64,000 bases of DNA. It comes from Rapana venosa. Its lineage: Eukaryota; Mollusca; Gastropoda; Neogastropoda; Muricidae. Location: NCBI GenBank assembly GCA_028751875.1, contig CM054134.1, positions 70,766,636 through 70,830,635 of the forward strand. Direction: 5' to 3'. Shown here piece after piece: positions 27,801-41,000 of this stretch (the first letter of the stretch is position 1; each line of letters opens with the position of its first letter). The notes beneath the pieces are model-generated. The model did no database searches and had not been told where the DNA came from. It worked only from the letters and a program-made list of their open reading frames with translations. The position numbers and the translations under genes are program-made.

Positions 27801-28746
27801 TAAAAACTGACCGAAGTCTGAATAAACGAGAACTCAGGGGATAGGTAACTGAATCATAGCCCCATACGAAAACAACGTCGAATAACCTGATGACCTCGGG
27901 GAAACCAGAATATTCCCCATTCTATACAAAGTTCCATAAACAGAGAACGTCTGGGGATAGCAGAATATCCCCATTTGAACAACTAATGTCGTAATATAAC
28001 TAGAGAACTCACGGATAACAGGAATATCCCCATTGATAATACCAAAACCTACCGTCAAATAAATAAAGCCAAGAAACTTTGGGGATGGCCAGAATAATCC
28101 CCATTCTGAAAACTAAGGACACAACTGGAGAAACTCTCCGGGATAGCAGAAATATACCCCAATCTGAAAGCTAACGTCCGACGTAAAGCTAACTCTGGGG
28201 ATAGCGAATATACCCAATCTGAATCTAAAGAAAGTCGATAAACTGATAACGTAGGGTGGATAGCAGAAATAAATCACCCATTTGTAAAGCTAAGGTCGAC
28301 TAAACTTGACAAACTCTGTGGGATAGCATAATATCCCCATTCAAAAAAGTAAGGGACGACTAAAACCGTAGAAATCTTGGGGATTAGCAGAATATCCCAA
28401 GGCTAGGAAAACAGAACGTCAAATTACTGAAAACCTGTGATAAACAGAAATCCCCATTCTTGGAAAGCAAACGAGATTCCAAATATTACCAAGAATGTAT
28501 GTGGGCTGAGCAGATATATCCCCAATTGAGTAGAAAAATCAACTGTAGTGTACCAAGAAATTCTGGGAGGATCGCAAAATACTACTGATGACCTCCCCAT
28601 GTCCAAAAACCAAAGTGTCCGACTATTACTGAGAACCTCTGGGGATAGCGGAATACCACCCATTCACTAAGGAGAAAAAAACAACAAAGGTCCAATAATG
28701 CCAAGGTGAGTTTTTGGGGATACAGAAGATCACCCTAAGTCCGACA
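24836..28746. repeat. Satellite of ~56-bp hairpin units (copy B)
   Basis: Counterpart of 8465-12372 in the duplicated block. It is base-identical over most of its length, apart from a seven-base insertion near 26800 and scattered differences to about 27180, where this copy is closer to the 56-bp consensus. Confidence 0.9.
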
Positions 28747-29013
28747 ACAAAACAGACCGATATACATTTCTCCTAATCCTAATTTTTCCTTCCTCCATTC
28801 CCAGTTCTTCTAACACAGGACCCAGGACCACACCCGCCTAATCGCCGAATGTAGTCTCCACTTACACCGAGTTTGTGGCCAGAAGCTCCAAATTGATGAT
28901 GGAAGGTTTCTGATAAACAAAAACAAACGCAAAAAAGGAATAAAATAATAAAATGACCATCATTATAACTAAGACAGGAGAATATAAGGGGTAGTGTGTG
29001 TTGTGTGGAGTTT

Positions 29014-29269
29014 GATGTTTGAGTGTGTGTGTGTGTGTGTGTGGTGTGTGTGTTGTGTGTGTGTTTGTGTGTGTGTTGTGCGTGTGCGCGTAAGTCCTGC
29101 GTGCGTGCGCATGTGTGCAGGATAATAGAGAGGGGAAGAGAGGGATTGATTGGAGAGAGGGAGGAAGCGGAGAGAGGGAAATAGAGATAGAAGGAGAGAG
29201 AGAAGAGAAGAAGAAGAAGAGAGAGAGAGGGGAGAGGAGAAGAAGAAAAAAAGAGAGAGAAATGAGAGA
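29014..29269. repeat. (GT)n and GA-rich microsatellite pair (copy B)
   Basis: Identical counterpart of 12640-12895. Confidence 0.9.
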
Positions 29270-29383
29270 TATCATGTGGGCATGCAAGAGTGTGCATGTG
29301 GGACACACGCGGAAACATCTCTCAGCAACACGTGAAAACCCGTTCACGACGAATGGACGTTAGAGCCAAGATAAGAGGTTAAA

Positions 29384-29804
29384 GAATGTTCGACTTCAAT
29401 CCCAGTGGGTCCATGAAGTCATCAGGGTTCGAATCCACGAACACCCGGCGGCAATCTGGTGAATTAAGAGTGTGGGAGGGTTTTATGATGTCCCAGATCA
29501 ACTATTTAAGTGCAGCATACCCAAGATCAAATCCCAAGAGCCAGCAACCGCCAGTTGCCCTTAATTTCCCTTCGCTGCATAAGCCTATAGATATGCACAC
29601 ATGCAGAAGGAAGATCATAAAGATGCACGTTGTAGTCCTCAATCATGCAGAAGCGGTGGGTTCCGAAACACAGCAACATCATACCCAGCAACAACAATCC
29701 ACCAAGACGGAAATGAAGGGCTACCATTCATGGGGGCAAAAACGGCCCATGCGCAAAAATTCACCAAGGCTGAAGCCTGGGGGGCTCTAGCCGATGAACG
29801 GTGG
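29384..29804 (+). mobile_element. tRNA-derived SINE, gastropod type (copy B, second insertion)
   Basis: Identical counterpart of 13010-13430. Confidence 0.65.
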
Positions 29805-32755
29805 AAAAAACCGTTCCACATTTGGAAGAGAAAGACTCCTGTACAGTAAGGAGAGTGAAGAGAGAATTTTCACAAAATGAAAACGCATGCAACAGGTGTT
29901 TAGAAGACAAACCTCCATGAAGTTCGGAATGCAGCTACCTTAATGTTCGGCAACGTATCATGTCCACAAAACTCATCTCCATAGGTGAACCTCGTTGCTC
30001 AAAGGCAAGGGAATGTTTAAAAAATCAGTCAAACAGTGGCAAGTCATGAACACCGTGTATGACTGCACTAGTGCCAAGCTAGGGCCTATTGCCCTTACAT
30101 CATCAGAGAGGTGATTCAGCCCCAGTTGAAAATGAAATGATGGCGATCTTGTGTGGCGTATATTTAACAATCGAAAAGAACGTGCAGGCAGCTATCAGCA
30201 ATATAATATTGATAGACCATACCATGCAACAGAGACAACAATCCTTTTCAGTATGAACCTAATCAAAGAGTACAAAAAAAACGTTGCACTAAACATAAAA
30301 ACAATGCGTAATCAGTTACTGTTTGTGCCCACAGCACAACTGTTGTAGGCGGTCTGCACTAAAGGATGTAGGGGGAGGGGCCCACATTCAAAGTGTCAAA
30401 GACTTCCAATTGTCCAAGGCTTCCTCTTCCCTTCCACCCAGCTCTTTTGAAACGGTCAACAGTATTGACATTTTGTGATGAAATATCATGGAACAGATGT
30501 TGCCTATGTGCCCCAGATTCCCCTCCCTGGGCTAGGTCCAGCCTACCTCTGGTTCTGTAGGAGTGGCCTACCGCGAAGGCTAACACAGGCCTATGCTAAA
30601 TGTTTGTGCAAAACAGAGTGGGGTGTCTGTGTGCGTGTCGTGTAGCGAGCCTTCGCTATCGAGCGGGTATGAGCGCTGGGTAATGCTGGAGTGGGGTGGG
30701 TGCCAGTGCCCTGTCCACATCCATGCCTACTCCACTGAACCTTCCAACATAATCAAATAACTATAACCTACCCAAATACACCATGTCCAGCAAAAATGTG
30801 ACCATACTCACAATGAGATTTTCGCTGAAGTCGCACGCACCACGCAGTGGCAGTACAGTAACACACAGACCACAATAAGTTTTTTTTCTCGATGATGTGG
30901 GAAGTTGCAGGCACTCTTGCCTCATGTTGTTGTTGGCTTCTGCTTCCAAGTTAGCCGCCAGTCTAAGTCAAGTCCTTAGGTGGTGGTCGGTCTGTAGTAC
31001 AACAAAGTGCCGTGCATGATGTCGTCTTATCTGATTGCTTTCACTGTAGAGCATAAACTTTTTTTCGTGTTCTGGTTATTCAATTAATCTAATTGCTGAT
31101 CAGCACTTTGACTTCTACTTGGGTTTTATAAATCACATCTCGGTTATACACCTACGCCTCCCATTCATGTGTGCACGCGCAGGTATGACAAAGTATATGC
31201 TATTATGTGAGCAATGCTTGCGTGTGAACCTGTACAGTCCGTGTACTTGGTGGACAAAGTGGTGTCCGGGTATGTGTGTGCAGTGAGCAGTGAATGAATG
31301 AGTTTAACAATCAATAGCTTGGTTTCACTCTACTTATTCTGTAAACAAGAGCACACTCATACAGGGGAGGCAGGCGAAACGAAATCCATGTTTCAACTTT
31401 CTTAGGGGAGGAGGAACAAAACAAAATCTCAAGTCGGGGGGTCACCGGCTGTCCTGCTGCCAGGTCAAATTGAAGCATTTTATATTACACATATAGCTGA
31501 GCAGCAGGCAACGCTCCAGCCAACACTGCCGCTATCTCAACTCTCCACTCACCACTGTCCGACCAACGTTATAAGTTCCCTCTCACCTCTAACAAAGGGT
31601 TTTTAGGCCTATTAAACAATAATGAAGTACTCGAATAACTATTCATAGTAAAAGTACAAGTCATTGATAATCAATGGGTATTCAATAGGTGGATATTTCA
31701 TCATTGTTTCAATAATCCGGCCATAAATGCATAAAAGGAATCTGTCTCACTTTTATAATCAGCCTCCCTTTTCCCTTTTGAGCGTGATCACCATAACACT
31801 ACATTCACATTCATAAACAAATCTGTTCACAATAGTATCCACAATTCCTGTTTCTAATCTGAATGGGTCTTGTCCTCTGCTATTGTAGTCGATTCAAGAT
31901 TCTCGTTAGATACTTAAGGGTGGAAGATTATTCACGATTTAACTATTCAACACTAATAAAATGGCCGGAAATATATCCGATGACAAGACAACAGGACTAT
32001 GTAAATAATAAGAATTAAATAAATCTTATAAACCATTTTATGGCACTATCCCCCAGAATTTATCCCATGAATGTATTCTTCCTTCATATCATGTGTTTGA
32101 AGTATCACCCTATCGTATTAAATATATTAGTTTTCCACTAGTCTTCACACATCATCTCTAACTTCTATCCATGGATTTTTTATAACCTTCTTTAACTATT
32201 TTCCGTTTTTATTTCATTCATCTTTTTTTGGTTTTCTATTACCTACTTTCTTTTTCACTTTATTTCTTTATTTAGTTTCCATCACAAGACTAACATTGAC
32301 AAAAGTTCAAGTTACAGAACAAAAATATAACTTAATTATACCGTCTCCATTCCAACAGCCTAGCAGAAAGGGAAATTCAGTCCCTCAGAAACCCTGACCT
32401 GCTGCCGCTGCCAAAGGCCAAAAGTGATGAAGTATTGTTTTGACTTTACAATGTTAACTATGGGTGAGAACTATTTATCCGCTCTTCTAGCCACCACGGT
32501 AACAAGTAAGTGATGAAAGGATACCAGCCATCCCTAACTATCTAGCGAGATACATCACAGTTGGCGGCCTTACTAATAATTAGGGGAAAGAGCCCCGAAC
32601 CATCACTTAGAAAACAATATACTTGTAGTAACAAAAATCATCATGTCACTTTTCACAAAAACACATAATAACCACACAATCCCACCACATGTGCAGGCAC
32701 TTCAAAGCAATCATCAACACCTAGTGCACCCAGAATAATTGCACACGTTTAAGAC

Positions 32756-32904
32756 CCGTAATTTATGTCAGCGTTTCGGACCGGGCTTACGAAACACAAC
32801 AAGGCTGACATCCTTCGAAGTCGGGAATGCGGGCACCTTCATGGTGGCAAAAACGGTCGCATACTCAAAATCACAGAACCATTGTTTGAACCCCCCAGCT
32901 CTGG
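32756..32904 (+). mobile_element. SINE tail fragment, gastropod type (copy B)
   Basis: Identical counterpart of 16382-16530. Confidence 0.5.
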
Positions 32905-33234
32905 GCCGAGGAACAGAAACCAAAGCACCCACAACACTCACACACACACACCACAACGTTAGCACTTTATTGTTGAAAATATGCCCATGGGCCATGAAAC
33001 CTACTCAGGTGTTCCACCAAATGCATTGACAAGGTTACTGCTTATGTCCGTCAGTTTAGCCTACAAGATGTGATTCTATCAATTCGTAGTTGCACAATGG
33101 ACATATTGAAAATTCCGTCAGTTTCCGCAAGGCACTGAACACCAATATGGAGTACACATTTCACTTGCATCATCATTTTCTGCAGCCATCATACATGTAG
33201 GCCTATGTTGGCAGGAGAGGGGAGGAGGGGGTAT

Positions 33235-33625
33235 CACGCGAGATTGTTTTGTGTCATCTTACATTCCGTAGCGGGTTCGAGCCACCTCTGAGACACCCGT
33301 TTGAGAGGATTTTTCAATAACAGCTACCCTCCCCCCCCCAAAAAAAAAAAAAAGTATTTCGGATGAGACTATAAACCGAGGTTCTGAGTACGAACACACA
33401 CTGGAACATCTTACGCACATGCTAAAACCCGTTCCGCTTTTGGAAGAGTAGGCCATTTCGTGTTTGAGAGGATTTTCTCCCCTCAATACCAACTCCACTC
33501 CCACTAAAGTCTTTCGGGTGAAACTATAAACCGAAGCCCCGTGTACAAACGCACAGGGAACATCTTAAGCACACGTTAAAACCCGTTCCGCTTTTGGAAG
33601 TGTATTTCGAGCTTGTATGAGCGGA
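33235..33625 (+). mobile_element. SINE-like repeat with tRNA B-box, two bodies in tandem
   Basis: B-box-like 'gcgggttcgagccacc' is followed by 'gagacacccgtttgagagga'. Then 'gatgagactataaaccgagg' to 'cccgttccgcttttggaaga' occurs at 33361-33450. A second 'gtgaaactataaaccgaagc' to 'cccgttccgcttttggaag' follows at 33519-33601. The two bodies form a direct repeat of about 155 bases. The C2 counterpart is at 37890-38240, and a related single body is at 63150-63370. Confidence 0.6.
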
Positions 33626-33814
33626 TGACGATTTTTTTTTTTTAATGCATGCACACGGGTGTGTTTAGACGTGGGGTAAACGGTCCTATACATACAAATA
33701 TCGGCATTGGTGAACTTTGCAGCATAAGCCCAGTCTGATCTGTCCCAAAAACCATATCACCCTGTCGATTTTTTTATCTTCCTGTCTCAAGTCCTATGCT
33801 GATGGATGATGCTA

Positions 33815-34165
33815 TACAGCCAAGTGGTTAAGACCCTTTGACTTCATTCCCATGGTCCATGAAGTCGTGGGTTTGAATCTAGGCGGCGTCTGGTGAATCA
33901 AGGGTGGACATTTTTACCCTCTCCTCGTTCAACTTCAAGTGAAGACCTGCCAGTGCCCTAATTCCCTTCGTGTATGTACACATGCAGAAGCTGAAACATG
34001 CATGTTAAAAACCCTGTAATTCGTGTCAGGGTTCGATGGGTTACCCTAACAAGAACTACCCATCATACATTCCCGACCTCGGAATGCTGTATGCACATAA
34101 TGGCACTGTCGCATGAATGCGTAAAAACTCACCATTAGTGAACCTCTGTATCCAGGAACGAAAAA
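33815..34165 (+). mobile_element. tRNA-derived SINE, gastropod type (best-preserved copy)
   Basis: A-box 'ccaagtggttaagacc', B-box 'gggtttgaatct', then 'ggcgtctggtgaatcaaggg', 'gacctgccagtgccctaatt', 'cccttcgtgtatgtacacat', 'catgcatgttaaaaaccctg', 'gtgtcagggttcgatgggtt' and 'gtaaaaactcaccatt'. This is the standard order of a tRNA head followed by an unrelated body. The resemblance to SINEs I know from gastropods is a main reason for calling the organism a mollusc. Confidence 0.8.
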
Positions 34166-34873
34166 CAAAAATAAGGGGCTTGTCACAAATTTACAGGGAT
34201 ATCTGGACTAAGGTATTGTCACGTCGTAACAAGGGGCCTGAATTTTGGAACTGATGTGCGGGAAAGTCCTGTAGGCACTCACTGAATGCTATTACTAGGC
34301 TTTACCATCGTTTTGAATGAAGCACACAGCGTGCAGACGATCACCTCTAGTGCAGATGATCACCTCTATTTAATTCGAACTTGTTGGAAAGACTGCAAAA
34401 TGGAGAACTGCATAATGGAGTGCAACTTAAGCACATGATAAACCTATCGTTATTCTTTCGTATAAATGCCTGAAAAGGTATGGGGTCAACGATATTCAGC
34501 TTGATCAAGACACTAACTAAAAATTACAGTACAGGGCCCCAACCACACCTAAAAGAGTTGTAAAAGTAAAAATCCAGTCACAGCAGAAGGGGGGGGGGGG
34601 GGGGGAGGAGGAAATCTTGCCCCACCTTGATAATCTAGTCAAGTTCTTTTTGGAATCCGTAATAAAACAAAACAAAAACAAACAAACAAAGATTAATCTT
34701 GCTTTTCGAAACGTTTTTATCCTAGACATGTAAAAACAATCAAGAATACTAAGCAAATCTGCATAAATAAACAATAGCAATAGTTACCTGTAGCCTCAGG
34801 TCAAAGTTGTCCAGGGGTAGTTTCATTCCGATTGTAGACCTGGGCTGCCATGTCAAGTGAAGGGTGTCATTAT

Positions 34874-34874
<1 letters not shown>

Positions 34875-34905
<31 letters not shown>

Positions 34906-34911
34906 TTGTCG
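34875..34911. repeat. Short CTG/TTG trinucleotide tract
   Basis: Twelve CTG or TTG units in the C1 repeat. In C2 (about 39430-39463) the tract is shortened and broken. Confidence 0.8.
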
Positions 34912-35689
34912 GGTAAGTAGTGAAGAGTATCTTCCAGTACTTACTGCAGTGGTTGAACTTAACTACTGCTTTGTGAGTGAACAGTCATCATGAACAATGC
35001 ATCATGGGACACCAGCGCTGACGGTGATAACTTGTCACAGGAGAGCTCACAACTCTCTGCATGGTACAATAGGGTTGCACAGCATCATTAAGCTTGCATA
35101 GCTCTGTTGCTTAAAGAATTGTACTATTTTTAGCTAGCCTGTGGCACCAAAGTGGGATGACTTGCCCACATACCCTTTTTTTTAATGAGTCAGAAATGCC
35201 AGTCATGATGCTTATAGCCCCCACCAACCAAAAAGTATTGTATAGTACCCCATCACTGCCACAGAAGATTTTGCTGCGTAAAATTAAGATGCTGCCTGTT
35301 GACATACTCAGTACAGCAATTGCACATAACCACATTTTTGTTTCAGCATGCATACCCATATGTACACGAAACTTCACTGAAACCATACGACACACAGAGC
35401 AGTGTCTATGCAAGACTGGCAGCTAAACACCAGGGGATGCTTCACTCGAAAGAAACCGCGCTTATTGTCCCCAAAGATGTGCCCCCTTTGATGCAAAATG
35501 TAAAATTTTTTCTTCACCTTGGGGTTTTTCTTTTTCTTGTATAGTCTTGCCTATTACATTTTGGAAGCAAGACCTCAGTTGTGTCTCTGCCCAAAAGGGG
35601 GTTTTTTTTTGGGGTGTTTTTTTTTTTTGTGTTGTTTTTTTTTGGGTTGTTTTTTTTTTTTTTTTTTTTTTTTTTTGGGGGGGGTTTGC

Positions 35690-36490
35690 GCCTCATTTTC
35701 TGTGGCGTCCCCCGTCCACTTTTCCCCACGCCACTCATTTCAATCCCCCCCGTCACAGCCTACCCAGATTTGTTTGTCTCATCCCCGGTCGGAAGTCCAC
35801 GGGAGCCATCACTATCAGGCGCGTGGGGCCCACCAGCCGGGGGGTCCCCCTGCGCTGGGCATTTGGGTTTGTTCAGTGGTGCTTGTTCTGAGCTAACTAC
35901 GCAGGACCCCCCTACAAACCCCCCTACTAACGACAGTTTTTGCCAGTCGCGGAGCCAGCTGACTGATCGCTACCCGAGGTGGCAACTACCACAATGTCCC
36001 CCCAAAGACCGTCCCCTGCAACCCCCAAACCCCAAAGGGCTTTGAACAAACTCATACAGGCAAGAAGTGTACGGGAAAACCCGAATCTGGGGTCCCCATG
36101 GACCAGAGCAACGGGGCCACGAACACGAGGCTTTTTTTTTTTTTTTTTTTAATGAGATCAATAACAATGCGGATGCGGTGATGCTGTGTGGAAGTGCATA
36201 TCTTTTAGACTACTTGCAGGGTTTTACTCAAGCTTACTATCAAAAATATCCCGGGGTCAATGGGCCCGAAGATACAGACACCCGCAGTGTTTGGGCAGGT
36301 AATTTTAGCAACCTCTCAAACCCGCGTGTAAGTGGATGAAGCTCGAATGTCTGGTCCCCCTTTCCCTGGCCCCACACACTCACTCTGGGGGAAGCCCGGC
36401 CCCAGTCCGAAAATCCCCATGATTTTGGGAAACGAAAACCCCCGACCTTCCAGTCCTAACTAAAGGCGCTAACCCTGTTCCGGGGGGCTG
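35690..36490 (-). mobile_element. tRNA-derived SINE-like repeat, antisense (C1 copy, degraded)
   Basis: It matches 40190-41000, whose head is clearer on the minus strand: A-box 'cagtggttaggcccttta' and B-box 'gggttcgattccta'. The distal part ('ccactcatttcaatccccc', 'ggtcggaagtccacggg', 'tcagtggtgcttgttctgag') recurs, diverged, at 2515-2830. Confidence 0.55.
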
Positions 36491-37889
36491 GGCTGATCCA
36501 AAAATTGGTTTTTTAAAAAAAATTATTCGATGAAGAATATATCATTTTTTTAAAATTTTCAGCGGGGGGGGAGGCTTTTACCCAGGGGAGGCTTTTTACT
36601 TATACAGTCGAAAAATTTTTAAAATTGGGGAAAAAAATTTGACTATCACAGTTTGAAGAGCCCCCCAAATTTTCTCATTCTTTTGGGTTTGTTCAATATA
36701 CGAAAGTGGTTTTGGGGTTAGGGAATACTTTCAAAGTATTAAAAATTGCGATTTTCTACGCGGTATTTTTTGGGAACTTTTGTATTCAGTTAGGACTGAA
36801 CAAAAATTCAAAGGGCCGTTTTTCCTGCGTGCCAGGGTTGTTTAAATTTTTTTTTGTCTAAAAAAAGAAAAAAAACAACTCCCCCCCCCCAAAATTCTTC
36901 CCCCCTTTAAAAGGTTTCTTGTGTGGGGCCATGACACTTCACCCGTTAAGTGTCTTGAAAAAAATCCAACAAAAGATAACATTTGGCTGTTAAATTTTTT
37001 GTGGTGCAAATCTTTACAGTCGGGGGTTAAGAATTTTTTGGCTATTGAATTTTCTTTGGGAAATATTGGGCAAAATTTAAATTGAAAATTACATTTTAGC
37101 TGTTGGACTTTTTATTTTTTAAAAATTTGACAGTTTGAGCATAACTATTTTTCCTGTTGGACTTTATTTTCAAGTTGAAACATTGAGCCTATTTTTTTTT
37201 AATCCATTTTTTTTGAGCTTGGTTTAAAAAAATGAAAAAACCCTATAATATTCCCCTTTGTTTTTTTAATTTTAGTTAACAAGAGTTGAAAGGGGAAAAA
37301 AACCCTCAAAAAAACTTTGATTGCAAATTTCAAGAGGGGAACTAAGTTGTGCTGGTTGCACAAAGAGGGTTACTGGAGTTACGGTCGGGGGGTGGGATGC
37401 CCAAAACATCACCCAAGGCTTCCTTCCCCAGGTAGTGTGTCGCGGGTTGCTGTGGAAGGACCTACCAGACAGGTGTGGTTACTTTTGCACAGTTTCTGGT
37501 CCTGTGAAGCACCCGCCCGGGGAAACCCCAACTGGAGTGCTCAATGCACCCCAAATTTGATAAACGCATATGGTTCCAATCAGTCCACTGATCTTTTGTC
37601 TCCCCCATTTCTTTGTTCCAGAAAGTTTTTAAAAATTGCCCATGGGCCATGAAACCTATAGGTGTTCCACCAAATGCATTGAAAAGGGTTATGTTATGTC
37701 CGTCTTTACCCCAAAAGATGTATTTTTCAATTGTAGTTGCAAAAAGGACATATTAAAAATTCCGTCATTTTCCCGCAAGGCACTAAAACCCCAATTTGGA
37801 GTCACATTTACTTGCATCATCATTTTTGCGCCATCTACATGTGGGGCCTATGTTGGCAGGAGGGGGGAGGAGGGGGTATCACGCGAGTT

Positions 37890-38240
37890 GTTTTGGTCAT
37901 TTACTTCCGTACGGGTTCGAGCCCCCTCGGACCCCGTTTGAGAGGATTTTTAAATAACATACCCCCCCCCCCCCAAAAAAAAAAAAAAGTTTTTCGGTGA
38001 GATAAAAACCCGGGGTTTTGAGTACGAACACCCTGGAACATCTTACGCACATGAAAAAACCCTTTCCCGTTTTTGGGAAAAATGGCCTTTTCGTGTTTGG
38101 AGGATTTTTCTCCCCTCAATCCAACTCCACCCCCCACTAAAGTCTTTCGGGTGAAACATAAACCGAACCCCCGTTACAAACGACGGGAACATTTTAAACA
38201 CACTTTAAAAACCCTTCGTTTTTGGAAAGTGTATTTCGAG
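37890..38240 (+). mobile_element. SINE-like repeat with tandem bodies (C2 copy, degraded)
   Basis: Counterpart of 33235-33625 with base losses: 'acgggttcgagccccctcgg', 'tttgagaggatttttaaata', then two 'ggtgaaacataaaccg'-type bodies. Confidence 0.6.
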
Positions 38241-38419
38241 CTTGTATGAGCGGTGACGATTTTTTTTTTTTTTTGCATGACACGGGGGGTTTTTTTAGAC
38301 GTGGGGTAAACGGTCCTATACATACAAATCGGCATTGGTGAACTTTGCAGCATAACCCCAGTTGTTTCCCCAAAAACCCAAATTCCCCCGGATTTTTTTT
38401 TTTCCTGTCTCAGTCCTTG

Positions 38420-38768
38420 CGTGGTGATCTATACCCCAAGGGGTTTAAAGCCCCTTTGCTTCTTCCCAGGGCCATGAAGTCGGGGGTTTAAAATCTAGGG
38501 GCGTCTGGTGAATAAGGGGTGGCTTTTTTTTCCTCCCCTCGTTAAACTTAAAGTGAAGACCTGCCATGCCCAAATTTCCCTTGGTATGTACACTGCAAAA
38601 GTAAAACATGCATGTTAAAAACCCGTAATTGTGTCGGGTTCGATGGGTTACCCTAACAAGAACACCCTCATACATTCCCGACCTCAAAATGCTTATGCAC
38701 AAAATGGCACGTCGCTGAATTTTTAAAAATCACCATAGTGAACCCTCGTATCCGGAACGAAAAAAAAA
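38420..38768 (+). mobile_element. tRNA-derived SINE, gastropod type (C2 copy, degraded)
   Basis: The same SINE as 33815-34165 inside C2, with base losses and lengthened homopolymers: 'ccaaggggtttaaagcccct', then 'ccatgaagtcgggggttt', and 'catgcatgttaaaaacccg'. The degradation matches that of the surrounding C2 sequence. Confidence 0.75.
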
Positions 38769-40189
38769 AATAAGGGCTTGTCACAAATTTACGGGGAATC
38801 GGATAAGGTTTTGTCAGTCGTAACGGGGGCCTAAATTTTGGAAGATGGGGGAAAGTCCGTAGGCACTCATAAATTGCTATTACTAGGCTTTACCACTTTT
38901 TAAATGAACACAGCGTGAGCGATCACCTCTGTGCAGATGATCACCTCTTTTTAAATTCGAATTGTTGGAAAAAACTGAAAAAGGGAAAACGTAATGGGGG
39001 AAAACTTAAGCACATGAAAAAACTATTTTTATTCTTTCGTATAAATGCCTGAAAAGGTATGGGGTAAACGTATTCGTTGGGATCAAACATAACTAAAAAT
39101 TACAGTACAGGGCCCCAACCACACCAAAAAGAGTTGTAAAAGTAAAAACCCAGTCCCAGCAAAAGGGGGGGGGGGGGGGAGGGGGAAACTTGCCCACCTT
39201 GATATTAGCAATTTTTTTTGGGAATCCGTAATAAAACAAAACAAAAACAAAAAAAAAATTTTTTAATTTTGCTTTTCAAAACGTTTTTATCAGACTGTAA
39301 AAAAATCAAGAATACAAAGCAAATCTGCATAAAAAACAATGAAAATTTTCCCTGTACCAGGTCAAAGTTGTCAGGGGTTTTTCTTTCCCGTTTGTAGCCG
39401 GGGTGCCAGTCAAGTGAAGGGTGTATTATTGCGCTGGCTGTTTTTGCTGTGCTTTGTTGTCGGGAAAGTAGTGGAGTATTTTCCCCAGTACTACGCAGTG
39501 GTTAATTAACTACTGCTTTTGTGAGTAACGTCAATGAACAATGCTCAGGGGACACCGCCTACGGTGAAAAACTTGTAAAGGAGAGCTCACAATTCTGTGG
39601 TCAATAGGGTTGCCCCACATCATTAGCTTGCATAGCCGTTTTTTAAAAGAATTTTACTATTTTTGTACCTGTGGCACAAAGTGGGAGACTTGCCCAAATT
39701 TTCCCCTTTTTTTAATGGTAAAAATGCCAGTCATGATGCTTATAGCCCCCCCCAACCAAAAAGTATTGTATAGTACCCCATCCGCCAAGAAGATTTTGCT
39801 GCGAAAATTTAAAGGCCTCCCTGTTGAATACTCGTACAAATTGCATAACCCATTTTTGTTTCGCAGATACCCAATGTACACGAAACTTCACTAAAAACCC
39901 TACGACACACAGAGCATGTCTATGCAAACGGGCAGCAAAACACCAGAGCATGCTTCATCCGAAAGAAACCTGCAGCTTATTGCTCCCCAAGATGTAGCCC
40001 CCTTTGATGCAAAATTTTAAAATCATTTCTTCCCTTGGGGTTTTCTTGTTTTGTATGTCTTCCCTCCATCTACATTTTGGAAGCAAGCCCTCAATTGCTG
40101 TCTCGATCCAAAGAGGGTTTGTTTTTTGGTGTTTTTTTTTTTTGTGTGTGTGTTGTTGTTGTTGTTTTTTTTTGTTGTTTTTTTTTTGG

Positions 40190-41000
40190 GGGGGGTTGCG
40201 CCTCATTTTTGTGGCGTCCCCCGCCCCACTGTTCCCAGCCACTCATTCAATCCCCCGCACGCCTACCAGATTTTTTTTGTCTCATCCCCGGGGTCGGAAG
40301 CCCACGGGGACCCCCATACTATCGGGCCCCCGGGGGCCACCAGCCAGGGGGGTCCTGCACTGTGTGGGTCATTGGGTTTGGTTCAGTGGTGCTTTTTTGA
40401 GCTAACTACGCAGGACACCCCCTACTAAGCCCCCACTAACGCTTATTAGTCAGTGCGGACCAGATGACTGAGTCGCTCCCCCGAGGTGGCAACCCCAAAA
40501 TGCCCCTCCAAAGACCGCCCCCTCGAACCTCCAACCCCAAAGGCTTTGACACAAACCCCACACGGGCCGAATGTAGGGGAAACCGAACTGCGTCACCATG
40601 GACCAGAGCAACGGGGACCACCAAATCACGGGCTTTTTTTTTTTTTTTTTTTGATGATGATCAATACAATGCGGATGACGTATGTGGCTGTAAAGTGCAT
40701 AGCTTGAAATATTTGACGGGGTTGTATCAAAGCTTACTTCATAAATACCGGCGTCAACGGGCCCGAGAGATACAGCACCGGAGTGTTGGTGGGTATTTGA
40801 GAACACTCTCAAATCGCGCCCTTAGGGAAATAAAGTTTCGAATGTCTGGTCCCAGTCTTCCCCCACTAGCCCAGCCACTCACCGGGGTAGGACCCGGCCC
40901 CGGTCCAAAAAATCCCTATGACTCTTAGGAATCGAACCCGGCCTTCCAGTCCGTAACTAAAGGGCCTAACCACTGTTCCAGGGGGGTGGTCTGACCCAAA
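40190..41000 (-). mobile_element. tRNA-derived SINE-like repeat, antisense (C2 copy)
   Basis: Read on the minus strand from 41000, 'ggaacagtggttaggccctt' and 'ccgggttcgattcctaagag' are A- and B-box-like, followed by a G-rich body and a poly(A/T)-rich break at about 40635. The left end holds the 'cggaagcccacggggac' body shared with 35690 and 2515. Confidence 0.6.

Larger units (their letters stand above)
16964..32980. repeat. Copy B of the ~16.0-kb near-identical direct duplication
   Basis: Second copy of 593-16606. It is followed by a clean run into the C unit, whereas copy A runs into a short degraded version of the same unit (16607-16955). Copy B is therefore the more faithful continuation of the locus. 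In the differing satellite segment (26810-27180) copy B is closer to the 56-bp consensus than copy A. Confidence 0.95.
32981..37631. repeat. C1, first copy of a ~4.6-kb direct duplication
   Basis: It matches 37632-42180 with many small indels. The left ~3 kb reads as ordinary sequence, while about 36340-37630 is rich in lengthened runs of A, T, C and G compared with the equivalent 40990-42180. It contains several SINEs. No coding gene was recognised. Confidence 0.88.

Noticed and set aside
35519..36045. Phe-rich frames of 114-154 codons
   Set aside because: They begin in a poly-T/G tract and run into an antisense SINE-like repeat.
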